Shown: one piece after another, positions 17,706-25,372 of the stretch | Position numbering within the stretch: position 1 is the first letter of the stretch | Layout of the letters: each line of letters starts with the position of its first letter | Assembly: GCA_030428865.1 (NCBI GenBank) | Contig: JAUIEK010000002.1 | Coordinates: 62,001 to 126,000, forward strand | DNA: 64,000 nucleotides | Direction: 5' to 3' | Source of the DNA: Bacteroidia bacterium | Lineage (GTDB): Bacteria > Bacteroidota > Bacteroidia > Flavobacteriales > Flavobacteriaceae | Notes under the pieces: generated by a model | What the model was told of the DNA's origin: nothing | Seen by the model: the letters and a program-made list of their open reading frames with translations, nothing else | The model's database searches: none | Position numbers and translations under genes: made by a program

Positions 17706-18479
17706 TTAAGAAAATATTTTATCGATTTTTTCTTTTTCTTCTGCAGCTAGCGCAGCATCAACCAAAATTCTCCCACTGTGCTCGTCAATCGTAATCTTTT
17801 TTCGTGCAGCAATCTCTAGTTGTATTTGAGGAGGTATTGTAAAGAAAGAACCTCCAGAAGCACCTCTTTCAATAGAAACAACAGCAAGTCCATTTTTTAC
17901 CTTATTTCTGATTCTGTTGTATGCTTTTAACAAGTGTTCATCTATACTTTTAGCAAATTCCTCTGATTTCTTTAAAAGAGCTTTTTCTTCTTTTTCAGTC
18001 TCTTTTAAAATTTCATTCAATTCAGATCTTTTGTGCTCTAGGTGTTGTTCTCTTTGAGCAAGCTTTTCTTTGGTAGCTTCAATCACTTCATTTTTCTGCT
18101 CAATTTTAGCCTTAAATTCTTTAATCCTTTTTTCTGATAATTGAACTTCTAAGTCTTGGTATTCCACTTCTTTAGATAAAGAATCAAACTCTCTATTATT
18201 ACGAACTTTCTTCTGTTGTTCTTCGTATTTTTTTATCAATGACTTTGATTCTTCTATCGCTAACTTTTTGTTGGCAATATCTGTTTCTAGATTTGTAACA
18301 TCTTGTGCTAAATTAGAAAGTCTGGTATTTAAGCCCGCTACTTCATCTTCTAAATCTTCAACCTCTAAAGGTAGTTCACCTCTAACATTTCTTATTTCAT
18401 CAATTCTAGAATCAATTAACTGTAAATCGTAAAGAGCTCTTAATTTCTCTTCTACAGTAACATCTTTCTTTTTTGCCAT
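17706..18479 (-). CDS. CT398-like coiled-coil protein with degenerate C4 zinc ribbon
   Basis: 257 residues. Residues about 10-180 form a long antiparallel coiled-coil hairpin (heptads of Leu/Ile with Glu/Lys). The C-terminal region SIERGASGGSFFTIPPQIQ...ITIDEHSGRILVD aligns by pattern with the zinc ribbon of this family, where CGGC...CEYCGRIL would be expected. Here all four Cys positions are replaced, and the whole protein contains no cysteine. Bacterial homologues are linked to RNA or secretion processes without a settled function. The gene is 2 bases downstream of the Nif3-like gene, a conserved pairing. Confidence 0.88.
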   Translation of the reverse strand: MAKKKDVTVEEKLRALYDLQLIDSRIDEIRNVRGELPLEVEDLEDEVAGLNTRLSNLAQDVTNLETDIANKKLAIEESKSLIKKYEEQQKKVRNNREFDSLSKEVEYQDLEVQLSEKRIKEFKAKIEQKNEVIEATKEKLAQREQHLEHKRSELNEILKETEKEEKALLKKSEEFAKSIDEHLLKAYNRIRNKVKNGLAVVSIERGASGGSFFTIPPQIQLEIAARKKITIDEHSGRILVDAALAAEEKEKIDKIFS

Positions 18480-18481
18480 GC

Positions 18482-19576
18482 TTATAGGTAATAAATTGGA
18501 TTTGTACTTTTTTCTGATAAAACGATTGCAAAACTAGTGATTTTTTTTGTAAGATACTCAACCAAAAGGTTTTTTGTAAACTGTTCACTTTCGTAATGTC
18601 CTACATCAACTAATAGAATTTTTTCTTCTGCTAGAAAGAAATCATGATACTTAAAATCAGCACTAATGTAAGCATCCGCTTTTTGAGCAATAGCATTTTT
18701 TATTGCAAAGCTACCTGATCCTCCTAAAACGGCTACTTTTTTAATTTTTTTATTTAATAACTGTGAATGTTTTACACACCCTGTATTAAATGTATTTTTT
18801 AGAAACTTCAGAAAGTTTAATTCATCCATGGGTTTTGTCATGTTTCCAATCATTCCCATACCAATATTTTGATGCACGTTACTTGTGGTTATAACTTCAT
18901 AAGCAACTTCTTCATACGGATGATTTTCAAACAGTGTTTTTAGAATATTATTTTCATCTTTCGATTCGAATACCATTTGAATACAAATCTCTGATTCTTT
19001 GTGCAACAATCCTCTTTTACCAATAGTGGGATTAGCTAGTTCATTTCCTTTATAAGTGCCAATTCCAGATGCATTAAAACTACATGCATCATAATTGCCA
19101 ATAGCACCAGCACCTGCATTAAACAAGGTATTTCTTACCTCATCAGCATTTGATTCGGGAACATAAGTAATGAGTTTTTTAATAATTCCTGTTTTTGGAA
19201 GTAGCACTTTAGGATTCTGAATCCCTAACACTTCGCAAATTTTGCCACTAACACCTACTTTGCTATTATCTAAGGCTGTATGTGTGGCATAAATAGCAAT
19301 ATTGTTTTTGATAGCTTTTAGCACGGTACGCTCTACATAACCATTTCCATTGAGCTTTTTTAACCCTTTAAAAATAATAGGATGAAAGCTCATTATTAAA
19401 TTGCAATTTTTAGAAATTGCCTCATCAACAGTTTCTTCTAATGTATCTAGCGTAACCAAAATTCCACTAACTTTCTCTAAAGGATTTCCCACAAGCAATC
19501 CAACATTATCAAAATCTTCAGCATAGTGTAATGGCGCAATTTTTTCTACTAAAGCAGTAACTTCTTTTATAGTCAT
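18482..19576 (-). CDS. Nif3-like dinuclear metal centre hexameric protein
   Basis: The ORF track extends upstream to 19663. I choose the internal ATG at 19576 (MTIKEVTALVEKIAPLHYAEDFDNVGLLVG) because it matches the family N-terminus, gives the usual 364 residues, and avoids overlapping the divergent lpxK gene. Metal ligands are visible: SFHPIIF, ATHTALDNSKVG, and C-terminal VDVGHYESEQF. A middle insertion (about residues 130-230) corresponds to the PII/CutA-like domain of longer Nif3 proteins. The family forms ring hexamers with two metals per subunit. A GTP cyclohydrolase-type activity has been proposed for some members, but the role is unresolved. Confidence 0.92.
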   Translation of the reverse strand: MTIKEVTALVEKIAPLHYAEDFDNVGLLVGNPLEKVSGILVTLDTLEETVDEAISKNCNLIMSFHPIIFKGLKKLNGNGYVERTVLKAIKNNIAIYATHTALDNSKVGVSGKICEVLGIQNPKVLLPKTGIIKKLITYVPESNADEVRNTLFNAGAGAIGNYDACSFNASGIGTYKGNELANPTIGKRGLLHKESEICIQMVFESKDENNILKTLFENHPYEEVAYEVITTSNVHQNIGMGMIGNMTKPMDELNFLKFLKNTFNTGCVKHSQLLNKKIKKVAVLGGSGSFAIKNAIAQKADAYISADFKYHDFFLAEEKILLVDVGHYESEQFTKNLLVEYLTKKITSFAIVLSEKSTNPIYYL

Positions 19577-19593
19577 TGACAAAAGTTTGAATT

Positions 19594-19601
19594 CAAAGTT
19601 A
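19594..19601 (-). promoter_or_regulatory. -7 box TAACTTTG upstream of Nif3-like gene
   Basis: Exact TAnnTTTG on the minus strand, 18 bases from the chosen ATG. It sits inside the longer ORF of the track and so supports the internal start. Confidence 0.45.
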
Positions 19602-19613
19602 CTATTTTTAATG

Positions 19614-19621
19614 TACTTTCG
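19614..19621 (+). promoter_or_regulatory. variant -7 box TACTTTCG upstream of lpxK
   Basis: Ends 5 bases before the lpxK ATG. A TTTG lies 24 bases further upstream. If real, the lpxK message would be nearly leaderless. Confidence 0.3.
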
Positions 19622-19626
19622 TAAAA

Positions 19627-20655
19627 ATGAAAATAGTTCGATTTTTATTATTTCCTCTTGCAATTTTATACGGTTGGATTACAAGTATCCGAAACGTATT
19701 GTACAATCTTAATTTCTTTTCATCTTCCTCGTTTGAAATACCTGTTATTGCAGTTGGTAATCTAAGTGTTGGAGGAACAGGAAAAACACCTCAGATTGAA
19801 TATCTTGTTCAGTTACTACAAGATACATACAAGGTTGCTATTCTTAGTAGAGGTTATAAAAGAAAAACAAAAAGATATATTTTACTCAATAATACTCACA
19901 CAGCAATAGAAGTAGGAGATGAGCCACTTCAATTTTTTAAGAAATTTCCAAAAGTTTTTGTAGCAGTTGATGCTAATAGAACTAAAGGAATACAGCAATT
20001 GCTTGTTGATGTAAACCCGGATGTTATTTTATTAGATGATGCATTTCAGCACAGAAGAGTAAAAGCAAGCTTTTATATTTTGCTCACAAAGTTTAACGAT
20101 TTGTATACAGATGATTTTTTATTACCAACAGGTAATCTTAGAGAAAGTAGGAGAGGAAGTAACAGGGCAAACGTTATTGTTGTAACTAAATGTCCAGAAA
20201 ATATGAGTGAAGAAGAGCAAGAAAAATTGGTTAAAAAGATAAAACCGAATTCGAAACAACATGTGTTTTTTTCTTCTATTTTATATTCTCCTCAAATTAA
20301 TGGTTTTAAACAATTACAGTTGAATGAATTAAAAGGGTATAAAATCTTATTAATAACAGGAATTGCAAATCCTGGTTCATTGCTTAATTTTTTTAAAAAA
20401 AATAAATACGATTTTGAACATATAAAATATCCTGATCATCATAATTTTACAGAAAAAGAAATAGCAACCATAAAGGCAAGGTTTCAAGGCATAAAAGATT
20501 CTGATAAAATCCTTTTAACTACAGAAAAAGATTATATGCGATTGTCTTCTAAAATAGAAGAATTATGCTATCTAGAGATAACAAACCAGTTTTTAGGGTT
20601 GAATGCAGGGGAGTTTGATAGAGTTATCAAATCACATTGTAATACAAACTTTTAA
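19627..20655 (+). CDS. lpxK: tetraacyldisaccharide 4'-kinase
   Basis: 342 residues. An N-terminal hydrophobic membrane-association helix (FLLFPLAILYGWITSI) precedes the Walker A motif GNLSVGGTGKTP. The metal/phosphate motif DDAFQHRRV and the LTTEKDYMR block near the C-terminus complete the LpxK signature. It phosphorylates the 4' position of the lipid A disaccharide at the inner membrane, so the organism makes lipid A. The 3' end overlaps the convergent Ppx/GppA gene by 29 bases. Confidence 0.96.
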   Translation: MKIVRFLLFPLAILYGWITSIRNVLYNLNFFSSSSFEIPVIAVGNLSVGGTGKTPQIEYLVQLLQDTYKVAILSRGYKRKTKRYILLNNTHTAIEVGDEPLQFFKKFPKVFVAVDANRTKGIQQLLVDVNPDVILLDDAFQHRRVKASFYILLTKFNDLYTDDFLLPTGNLRESRRGSNRANVIVVTKCPENMSEEEQEKLVKKIKPNSKQHVFFSSILYSPQINGFKQLQLNELKGYKILLITGIANPGSLLNFFKKNKYDFEHIKYPDHHNFTEKEIATIKARFQGIKDSDKILLTTEKDYMRLSSKIEELCYLEITNQFLGLNAGEFDRVIKSHCNTNF

Positions 20656-21523
20656 TAATTCCGTCTGCCAAACCAATTTTAGGCACATAAATTTTTCGAG
20701 CACCACTCCATTTCATGGCAGATAAATAAATTTTTGTTGCAGGTATTATAACATCTGCTCTATCTGGATTTAAGCTTAATTCTGTTATTCGCTCATCATA
20801 GCTCATTTTCTTTAAGAATTGATACTGAGCATTTAAATAGATATAAGAAATTGGGCTTCCTTCAGTTCTTCCAGACATTTTGAATAGTTTATTGATATTT
20901 CCACCAGAACCAATAAGCGAAATTTTTTTAAAGGGTTCAGCCATTTCTTTTACCCAATTTTCTACTTTTTTAAAAGCTTCTTTATTTTCTTGTTTTGTGT
21001 TATTTATTAAACGAACCGTACCAATTTTAAAAGATTTTGAATTGATAATTTTTCCTTTAGAAAACAGAGTAAATTCAGTACTACCACCTCCCACATCTAC
21101 ATACAAATACGTTTTATCTGACTTAATGAGTGTTTTTAGATCGGTAGAAGAGATAATTTTTGCCTCTTCTTTACCACCTATAATATCTATAATAATGCCT
21201 GTTTCTTCTTTTATTTTTTGAGCTACAGCTCTGCCGTTACTAGCTTCTCTCATAGCAGACGTAGCACAAGCTTTGTAATGCTCAACGCCATGTACTTTCA
21301 TTAACAATTTAAAAGCTTCCAGAGCATTAATCATTCTTTGCGTATTCGAATCACTTATTTTTCCTGTAACGAAAGAATCGGCCCCTAAACGAATAGGCAC
21401 TCTTACTAAAGAAGATTTTCGGAATTGAGTTTCTGAGTCTTGTTTTTCAATAACATTAGATACAAGCAATCTTACGGCATTAGAGCCAATATCAATTGCT
21501 GCATATTTTTTTATTGCTATCAA
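20627..21523 (-). CDS. Ppx/GppA-family exopolyphosphatase / pppGpp phosphohydrolase
   Basis: 298 residues of the actin-like ATPase superfamily. Phosphate-1 motif AAIDIGSNAVRLLV, phosphate-2 motif DVGGGSTEFTLF, and the GSGGNINKL loop are present. It matches the short Ppx/GppA form without the C-terminal HD-type extension. Such proteins hydrolyse polyphosphate ends or (p)ppGpp; which applies cannot be read here. It is 2 bases downstream of the SixA-like gene, suggesting a phosphate-chemistry pair. Confidence 0.92.
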   Translation of the reverse strand: MIAIKKYAAIDIGSNAVRLLVSNVIEKQDSETQFRKSSLVRVPIRLGADSFVTGKISDSNTQRMINALEAFKLLMKVHGVEHYKACATSAMREASNGRAVAQKIKEETGIIIDIIGGKEEAKIISSTDLKTLIKSDKTYLYVDVGGGSTEFTLFSKGKIINSKSFKIGTVRLINNTKQENKEAFKKVENWVKEMAEPFKKISLIGSGGNINKLFKMSGRTEGSPISYIYLNAQYQFLKKMSYDERITELSLNPDRADVIIPATKIYLSAMKWSGARKIYVPKIGLADGIIKSLYYNVI

Positions 21524-21525
21524 AG

Positions 21526-22014
21526 TTATCTATGGTTTTTGGGAGCTTCTACAAGTATTGTTTTCCCTTCTCTAATATTTTTCCAGTGCTTTTCATCAAA
21601 TTGAATTCCAACAACTCCACAAGTAGGCACATGTGCTATTGGTTTACTGCCAAATTTGTTAACAAAAGTATTAATTCCATGATCGTGACTAAAAATGATA
21701 ACAGAATCAAAACTATTATCTAGCGCTTTTACTGTTTTTACCAGATAACCATCACTAAAACTGTATAATTCTTTTTTAATCTTTAAGTTGGCTAATGGAA
21801 ATCCGAAGTTTTCGCAAAAAATAATAGCTGTATGCAAGGCTCTATTTGCATAACTAGCAATAAAAGCATCAGGTTTGGTTATGTTTTTGGCTAAATATTT
21901 TGATAATAAATGAGCATCTGTAATACCTCGCTCTTTTAAAGGTCTATCTACATCTTTTACATTAGGGTATTTCCAAGAAGATTTAGCATGTCTAACAATG
22001 TACAGTGTTTTCAC
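21526..22014 (-). CDS. SixA-type histidine phosphatase
   Basis: 162 residues with the phosphoglycerate-mutase-like N-terminal motif YIVRHAKSSW (His phospho-acceptor) and the later HDHGIN motif. This size and the RHAKS signature identify the SixA branch, which dephosphorylates phosphohistidine proteins such as NPr or ArcB in proteobacteria. The target here is unknown. It is immediately upstream of the Ppx/GppA gene. Confidence 0.9.
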   Translation of the reverse strand: MKTLYIVRHAKSSWKYPNVKDVDRPLKERGITDAHLLSKYLAKNITKPDAFIASYANRALHTAIIFCENFGFPLANLKIKKELYSFSDGYLVKTVKALDNSFDSVIIFSHDHGINTFVNKFGSKPIAHVPTCGVVGIQFDEKHWKNIREGKTILVEAPKNHR

Positions 22015-22048
22015 AAACGAAAATTTGATTGTTGGTTAAATATAAAAA

Positions 22049-22696
22049 TTAAGGAGCTAATCGTTCTAGCTTCCAAGAAAAATCTTTTAACAATGTATAC
22101 CGAATTCGGTCATGCATTCTGTTGGGTCTTCCTTGCCAAAACTCAATAGAAACAGGTTTTACAATAAAACCACCCCAATGTGATGGCCTGGGGATTTCTT
22201 TTCCATCAAACTTGTATTCATACTCCTTTAAAGAGTTATCTAATTCTTCTCTAGAAGAAACAACACTACTTTGGTTAGACGCCCAAGCACCTAGTTTGCT
22301 TCCTTCAGGACGCGAATCAAAATAGCCGTCAGATAAGTTTTTAGAAATCTTTTCAGCAGTTCCTTTTATGATAATTTGCTGCTCTAATACAGGCCAAAAA
22401 AACGACAAACAAACATGGTTGTTTATCTCGATTGCTTTTCCTTTTTCCGAATTATAATTCGTGTAAAAAATAAAACCTTCCCATGTGTATTTTTTTAGTA
22501 ACACCATTCTGCTTTTTGGGAAACCGTCAATTCCTATTGTACTTAATGAGACTGCGTTTGCTTCTTCAACAGTTTCGCTAGAATTGGCGTTTAAAAACCA
22601 CTTCTGAAATAATTCCATAGGATTTTCAGGACAATTTTGTTCAAGCAACTCAAGCTTTTGATAAGATTTTCGATAGCTACTTAAGTCTTTCGACAT
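22049..22696 (-). CDS. pdxH: pyridoxamine/pyridoxine 5'-phosphate oxidase
   Basis: 215 residues of FMN-binding split-barrel fold. Conserved blocks: SRMVLLKKY and FYTNYNSEKGKAIE (FMN site), GWASN-like LGAWASNQSS, and the C-terminal dimerisation/PLP block HWGGFIVKPVSIEFWQGRPNRMHDR. It oxidises PNP or PMP to PLP with O2, which feeds PLP enzymes such as HemL in this window. It is separated by 34 bases from the SixA gene. Confidence 0.97.
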   Translation of the reverse strand: MSKDLSSYRKSYQKLELLEQNCPENPMELFQKWFLNANSSETVEEANAVSLSTIGIDGFPKSRMVLLKKYTWEGFIFYTNYNSEKGKAIEINNHVCLSFFWPVLEQQIIIKGTAEKISKNLSDGYFDSRPEGSKLGAWASNQSSVVSSREELDNSLKEYEYKFDGKEIPRPSHWGGFIVKPVSIEFWQGRPNRMHDRIRYTLLKDFSWKLERLAP

Positions 22697-22785
22697 AGAT
22701 AAAGATTAAGAAACAAATATAAAAAGGATTTTATAATTCTTTTGTTGATACTTAAGCTAAAAAGAAATGATAATGTCATTAAAAA

Positions 22786-23157
22786 TTATACATGCTGATC
22801 AATCAATACAGGGTTTCCGTCAGGATCTATTAGTACAATACTACCAGGTCCTGATGTATTTTCATCTATCTCTCTGTTAAGTTTGATTCCTTTATTTTTC
22901 AGTTTTTTTTGAATGGTTCTTACATCGTCAAAATCATTTAGCTTTTTGGCGCTTTCATCCCATCCAGGATTAAAGGTTATAATATTGTTTTCAAACATTC
23001 CTTGAAAAAGGCCAATTAATGCATTACCATTTTTTAAGATGAGATAGTTTTGAGACTCATCACCTGCAAAAACTTTAAAACCTAAGTTTTGATAAAATAA
23101 TTTAGAATCTTGTAGGTTTTTTACAGCCAAGCTAATAGAAAAAGCACCTAGTTTCAT
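22786..23157 (-). CDS. VOC (glyoxalase/bleomycin-resistance-like) family protein
   Basis: 123 residues with two beta-alpha-beta-beta-beta units. The motif ISLAVKNLQDSKLFYQNLGFKVF opens the fold and GSIVLIDPDGNPVLI closes it. Only a few candidate metal ligands are visible, so the substrate cannot be stated. It lies 2 bases downstream of the symporter gene. Confidence 0.88.
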   Translation of the reverse strand: MKLGAFSISLAVKNLQDSKLFYQNLGFKVFAGDESQNYLILKNGNALIGLFQGMFENNIITFNPGWDESAKKLNDFDDVRTIQKKLKNKGIKLNREIDENTSGPGSIVLIDPDGNPVLIDQHV

Positions 23158-23159
23158 TA

Positions 23160-24602
23160 TTAAGAGAGTTTGTGTTTTATAAATATAGTTAATCCTATAA
23201 ATGTGTATAAACCATTTAATACTAGCACAAAAAATTCAAAATCAAATTGAAAAAGCGTAAGTGAGATAAAATTGGTTAAATAAGTGAGTACTGGAGAAAT
23301 AATACAGATAACAGGAACCATTTTATCATTTACCTGTTTCTTTGTAAACATACCAAATGCATATAGACCCAGTAAAGGTCCGTAAGTGTATCCTGCAAAC
23401 TGGAAAATTTTAGCAATAACGCTTTCATTAGCAATAAAATACTTGAATATAAGTATAGTAGCAATTAAGATTCCTGAAAATAGTATATGAACTTGTTTGC
23501 GTATTTTTTCTTGTTTTTGTTTGTCTTTTTTCTGATCAATTTCTAAAATATCAATGCTAAAAGAAGTTGTTAAAGATGTTAAAGCAGAATCTGCGCTAGA
23601 GTATGCAGCCGCAATTAAACCGAGTAAAAAGAAGATAGCAGTAGCATAGCCTAAACTTCCTTGAGTAGCAACTAAAGGAAACAACTCGTCTCTTTGTGCT
23701 TCTATTCCGTTTGTTTGGGCATAATTGGTTAGTAATATTCCTAATGCTAGAAAGAAAAAATTAACAATAACTAACACAATGGTAAACCAAAACATATTTT
23801 TTTGAGCATCTTTTAGGTTTCTACAAGTTAGATTTTTCTGCATCATATCTTGATCTAAACCTGTCATTACTACCGCAATAAAAGCTCCAGATAAAAATCG
23901 TTTCCAAAAATAGTTACCTGTTTTATAATCATCAAAAAAGAATGTTTTAGATAGTTGGCTATCAGTAATATAGCTAAACAAATTATCTATTTGCATTTGA
24001 TGTGATATTTGATAAATACACACTCCAACTGCAATTAGCATAAATAACGTTTGCAATGTATCTGTCCAAACGATTGTTTTAATTCCTCCTTTGTTTGTAT
24101 ACAACCAAATCAATAAAATAGTTAGCGTAACAGTTACCCAAAAAGGAATGCCAAGCTCTTGAAACAAGAGTAAATCGAGAACTTTTGCTACCAAAAATAA
24201 CCTAAAAGCAGCACCGATTGTTCTAGAAAGTAGAAAGAAAGCAGCACCTGTTTTGTATGAATATTTACCAAATCTGGTATCTAGATAAGTATAGATGGAA
24301 GTCAGGTTTAATTTATAATAAAGAGGTAATAAAACTAGTCCAATAATTGTATAGCCTAACACATAACCTAATACCATTTGCATATAGCTCATACTCTGTG
24401 TTTCTACCCATCCAGGGACAGATATAAAGGTAACGCCAGATAATGAGGCGCCAATCATACCAAAAGCAACCAAATACCAAGGAGAGCTATTATTTGCCTT
24501 AAAAAAAGTGGTATTATCTGCTTTTTTGCCTGTTACATACGAAATGAAAAATAATACAGAAAAGTAAACAGCTATTAATAACAAGATGTAAATTGGTTGC
24601 AT
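23160..24602 (-). CDS. sodium:solute symporter (SSS family)
   Basis: 480 residues with about 13 membrane segments in LeuT-like order. SSS signatures include GMIGASLSGVTFISVPGWVE at the first helix break, the GLIAAAYSSADSALTSLTTSFSIDI segment containing the Na+-site Ser/Thr, and the terminal FAGYTYGPLLGLYAFGMFT. It imports a solute with Na+. The substrate (sugar, sialate, proline or other) is not obvious. There is no metabolic cluster beside it to help. Confidence 0.93.
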   Translation of the reverse strand: MQPIYILLLIAVYFSVLFFISYVTGKKADNTTFFKANNSSPWYLVAFGMIGASLSGVTFISVPGWVETQSMSYMQMVLGYVLGYTIIGLVLLPLYYKLNLTSIYTYLDTRFGKYSYKTGAAFFLLSRTIGAAFRLFLVAKVLDLLLFQELGIPFWVTVTLTILLIWLYTNKGGIKTIVWTDTLQTLFMLIAVGVCIYQISHQMQIDNLFSYITDSQLSKTFFFDDYKTGNYFWKRFLSGAFIAVVMTGLDQDMMQKNLTCRNLKDAQKNMFWFTIVLVIVNFFFLALGILLTNYAQTNGIEAQRDELFPLVATQGSLGYATAIFFLLGLIAAAYSSADSALTSLTTSFSIDILEIDQKKDKQKQEKIRKQVHILFSGILIATILIFKYFIANESVIAKIFQFAGYTYGPLLGLYAFGMFTKKQVNDKMVPVICIISPVLTYLTNFISLTLFQFDFEFFVLVLNGLYTFIGLTIFIKHKLS

Positions 24603-24663
24603 CTAAAAGAAATCTAGTAAGGTTAACAATTACGAATATAGAGTTTATTTACTGATTTCATAC

Positions 24664-24695
24664 TTGGTTTATCAGAGTTCAAAAGTGTATTTTTG
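24664..24695 (+). promoter_or_regulatory. canonical promoter of recR
   Basis: TTG, 21 bases, TATTTTTG: exact match to TTG-N17-23-TAnnTTTG. The -7 box ends only 5 bases before the recR ATG, predicting a leaderless or near-leaderless transcript. Confidence 0.65.
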
Positions 24696-24700
24696 CCCCT

Positions 24701-25318
24701 ATGGATTTTTCGTCAAAACTTCTTGAAAATGCGGTAAACGAAGTTTCACGTTTACCAGGAATTGGAAAACGAACAGCATTACGGTTGGTGTTGTTTTTAC
24801 TGAAGCAACCTAAAGAGAATACAACGTATTTAGCAGAAGCCCTTCAAAAACTTAGAACGGAAGTAAAAACGTGTAAAAAGTGCCACAATATTTCTGATAC
24901 AGATTTTTGTGAGATTTGCTCGAATCTTAATAGAGATTCGAAAACGATTTGTGTGGTAGAAGATATTAGAGACGTAATGGCAATTGAGAGTACAGCTCAA
25001 TATAGAGGTTTGTATCATGTTTTGGGCGGAAAAATATCACCTATTGAAGGCGTGGGACCACAAAACTTGACTATTGATAGTTTAGTAGAGAAAGTTAAAA
25101 AAGGAGAAGTAAAAGAACTCATTTTTGCATTGAGTTCTACGATGGAAGGCGATACTACCAATTTTTATATTTACAAACAAATAGAAGAGTTTGGGATCAC
25201 GACTTCTACAATTGCTCGCGGAATTTCTGTAGGAGATGAGTTAGAATATGCAGATGAAGTAACTTTGGGTAGAAGTATTTTACATCGAATTCCTTTTGAG
25301 CAATCTTTTCAGAAATAA
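24701..25318 (+). CDS. recR: recombination mediator protein RecR
   Basis: 205 residues, standard length. The order is an N-terminal helix-hairpin-helix ([19 protein letters not shown]), a Cys4 zinc finger ([16 protein letters not shown]), a Toprim domain starting [14 protein letters not shown], and the C-terminal [22 protein letters not shown] block. RecR works with RecO (and RecF) to load RecA on SSB-coated gaps. It stands alone with its own promoter and a strong terminator. Confidence 0.98.
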   Translation: MDFSSKLLENAVNEVSRLPGIGKRTALRLVLFLLKQPKENTTYLAEALQKLRTEVKTCKKCHNISDTDFCEICSNLNRDSKTICVVEDIRDVMAIESTAQYRGLYHVLGGKISPIEGVGPQNLTIDSLVEKVKKGEVKELIFALSSTMEGDTTNFYIYKQIEEFGITTSTIARGISVGDELEYADEVTLGRSILHRIPFEQSFQK

Positions 25319-25353
25319 TAAAAACCCTCGATTTATCGAGGGTTTTTATTATT
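25314..25353. terminator. bidirectional terminator recR / LRR gene
   Basis: A 19-bp perfect stem around a TT loop. It includes ACCCTCGAT/ATCGAGGGT and flanking AATAATAAAA/TTTTATTATT, and it overlaps the recR stop codon. It serves both convergent genes. Confidence 0.88.
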
Positions 25354-25372
25354 TAAATTATGATTTTATAAG

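Noticed and set aside
19577-19663. N-terminal extension of the Nif3-like protein
   Set aside because: It does not match the family N-terminus, covers a -7 box, and overlaps the divergent lpxK gene.
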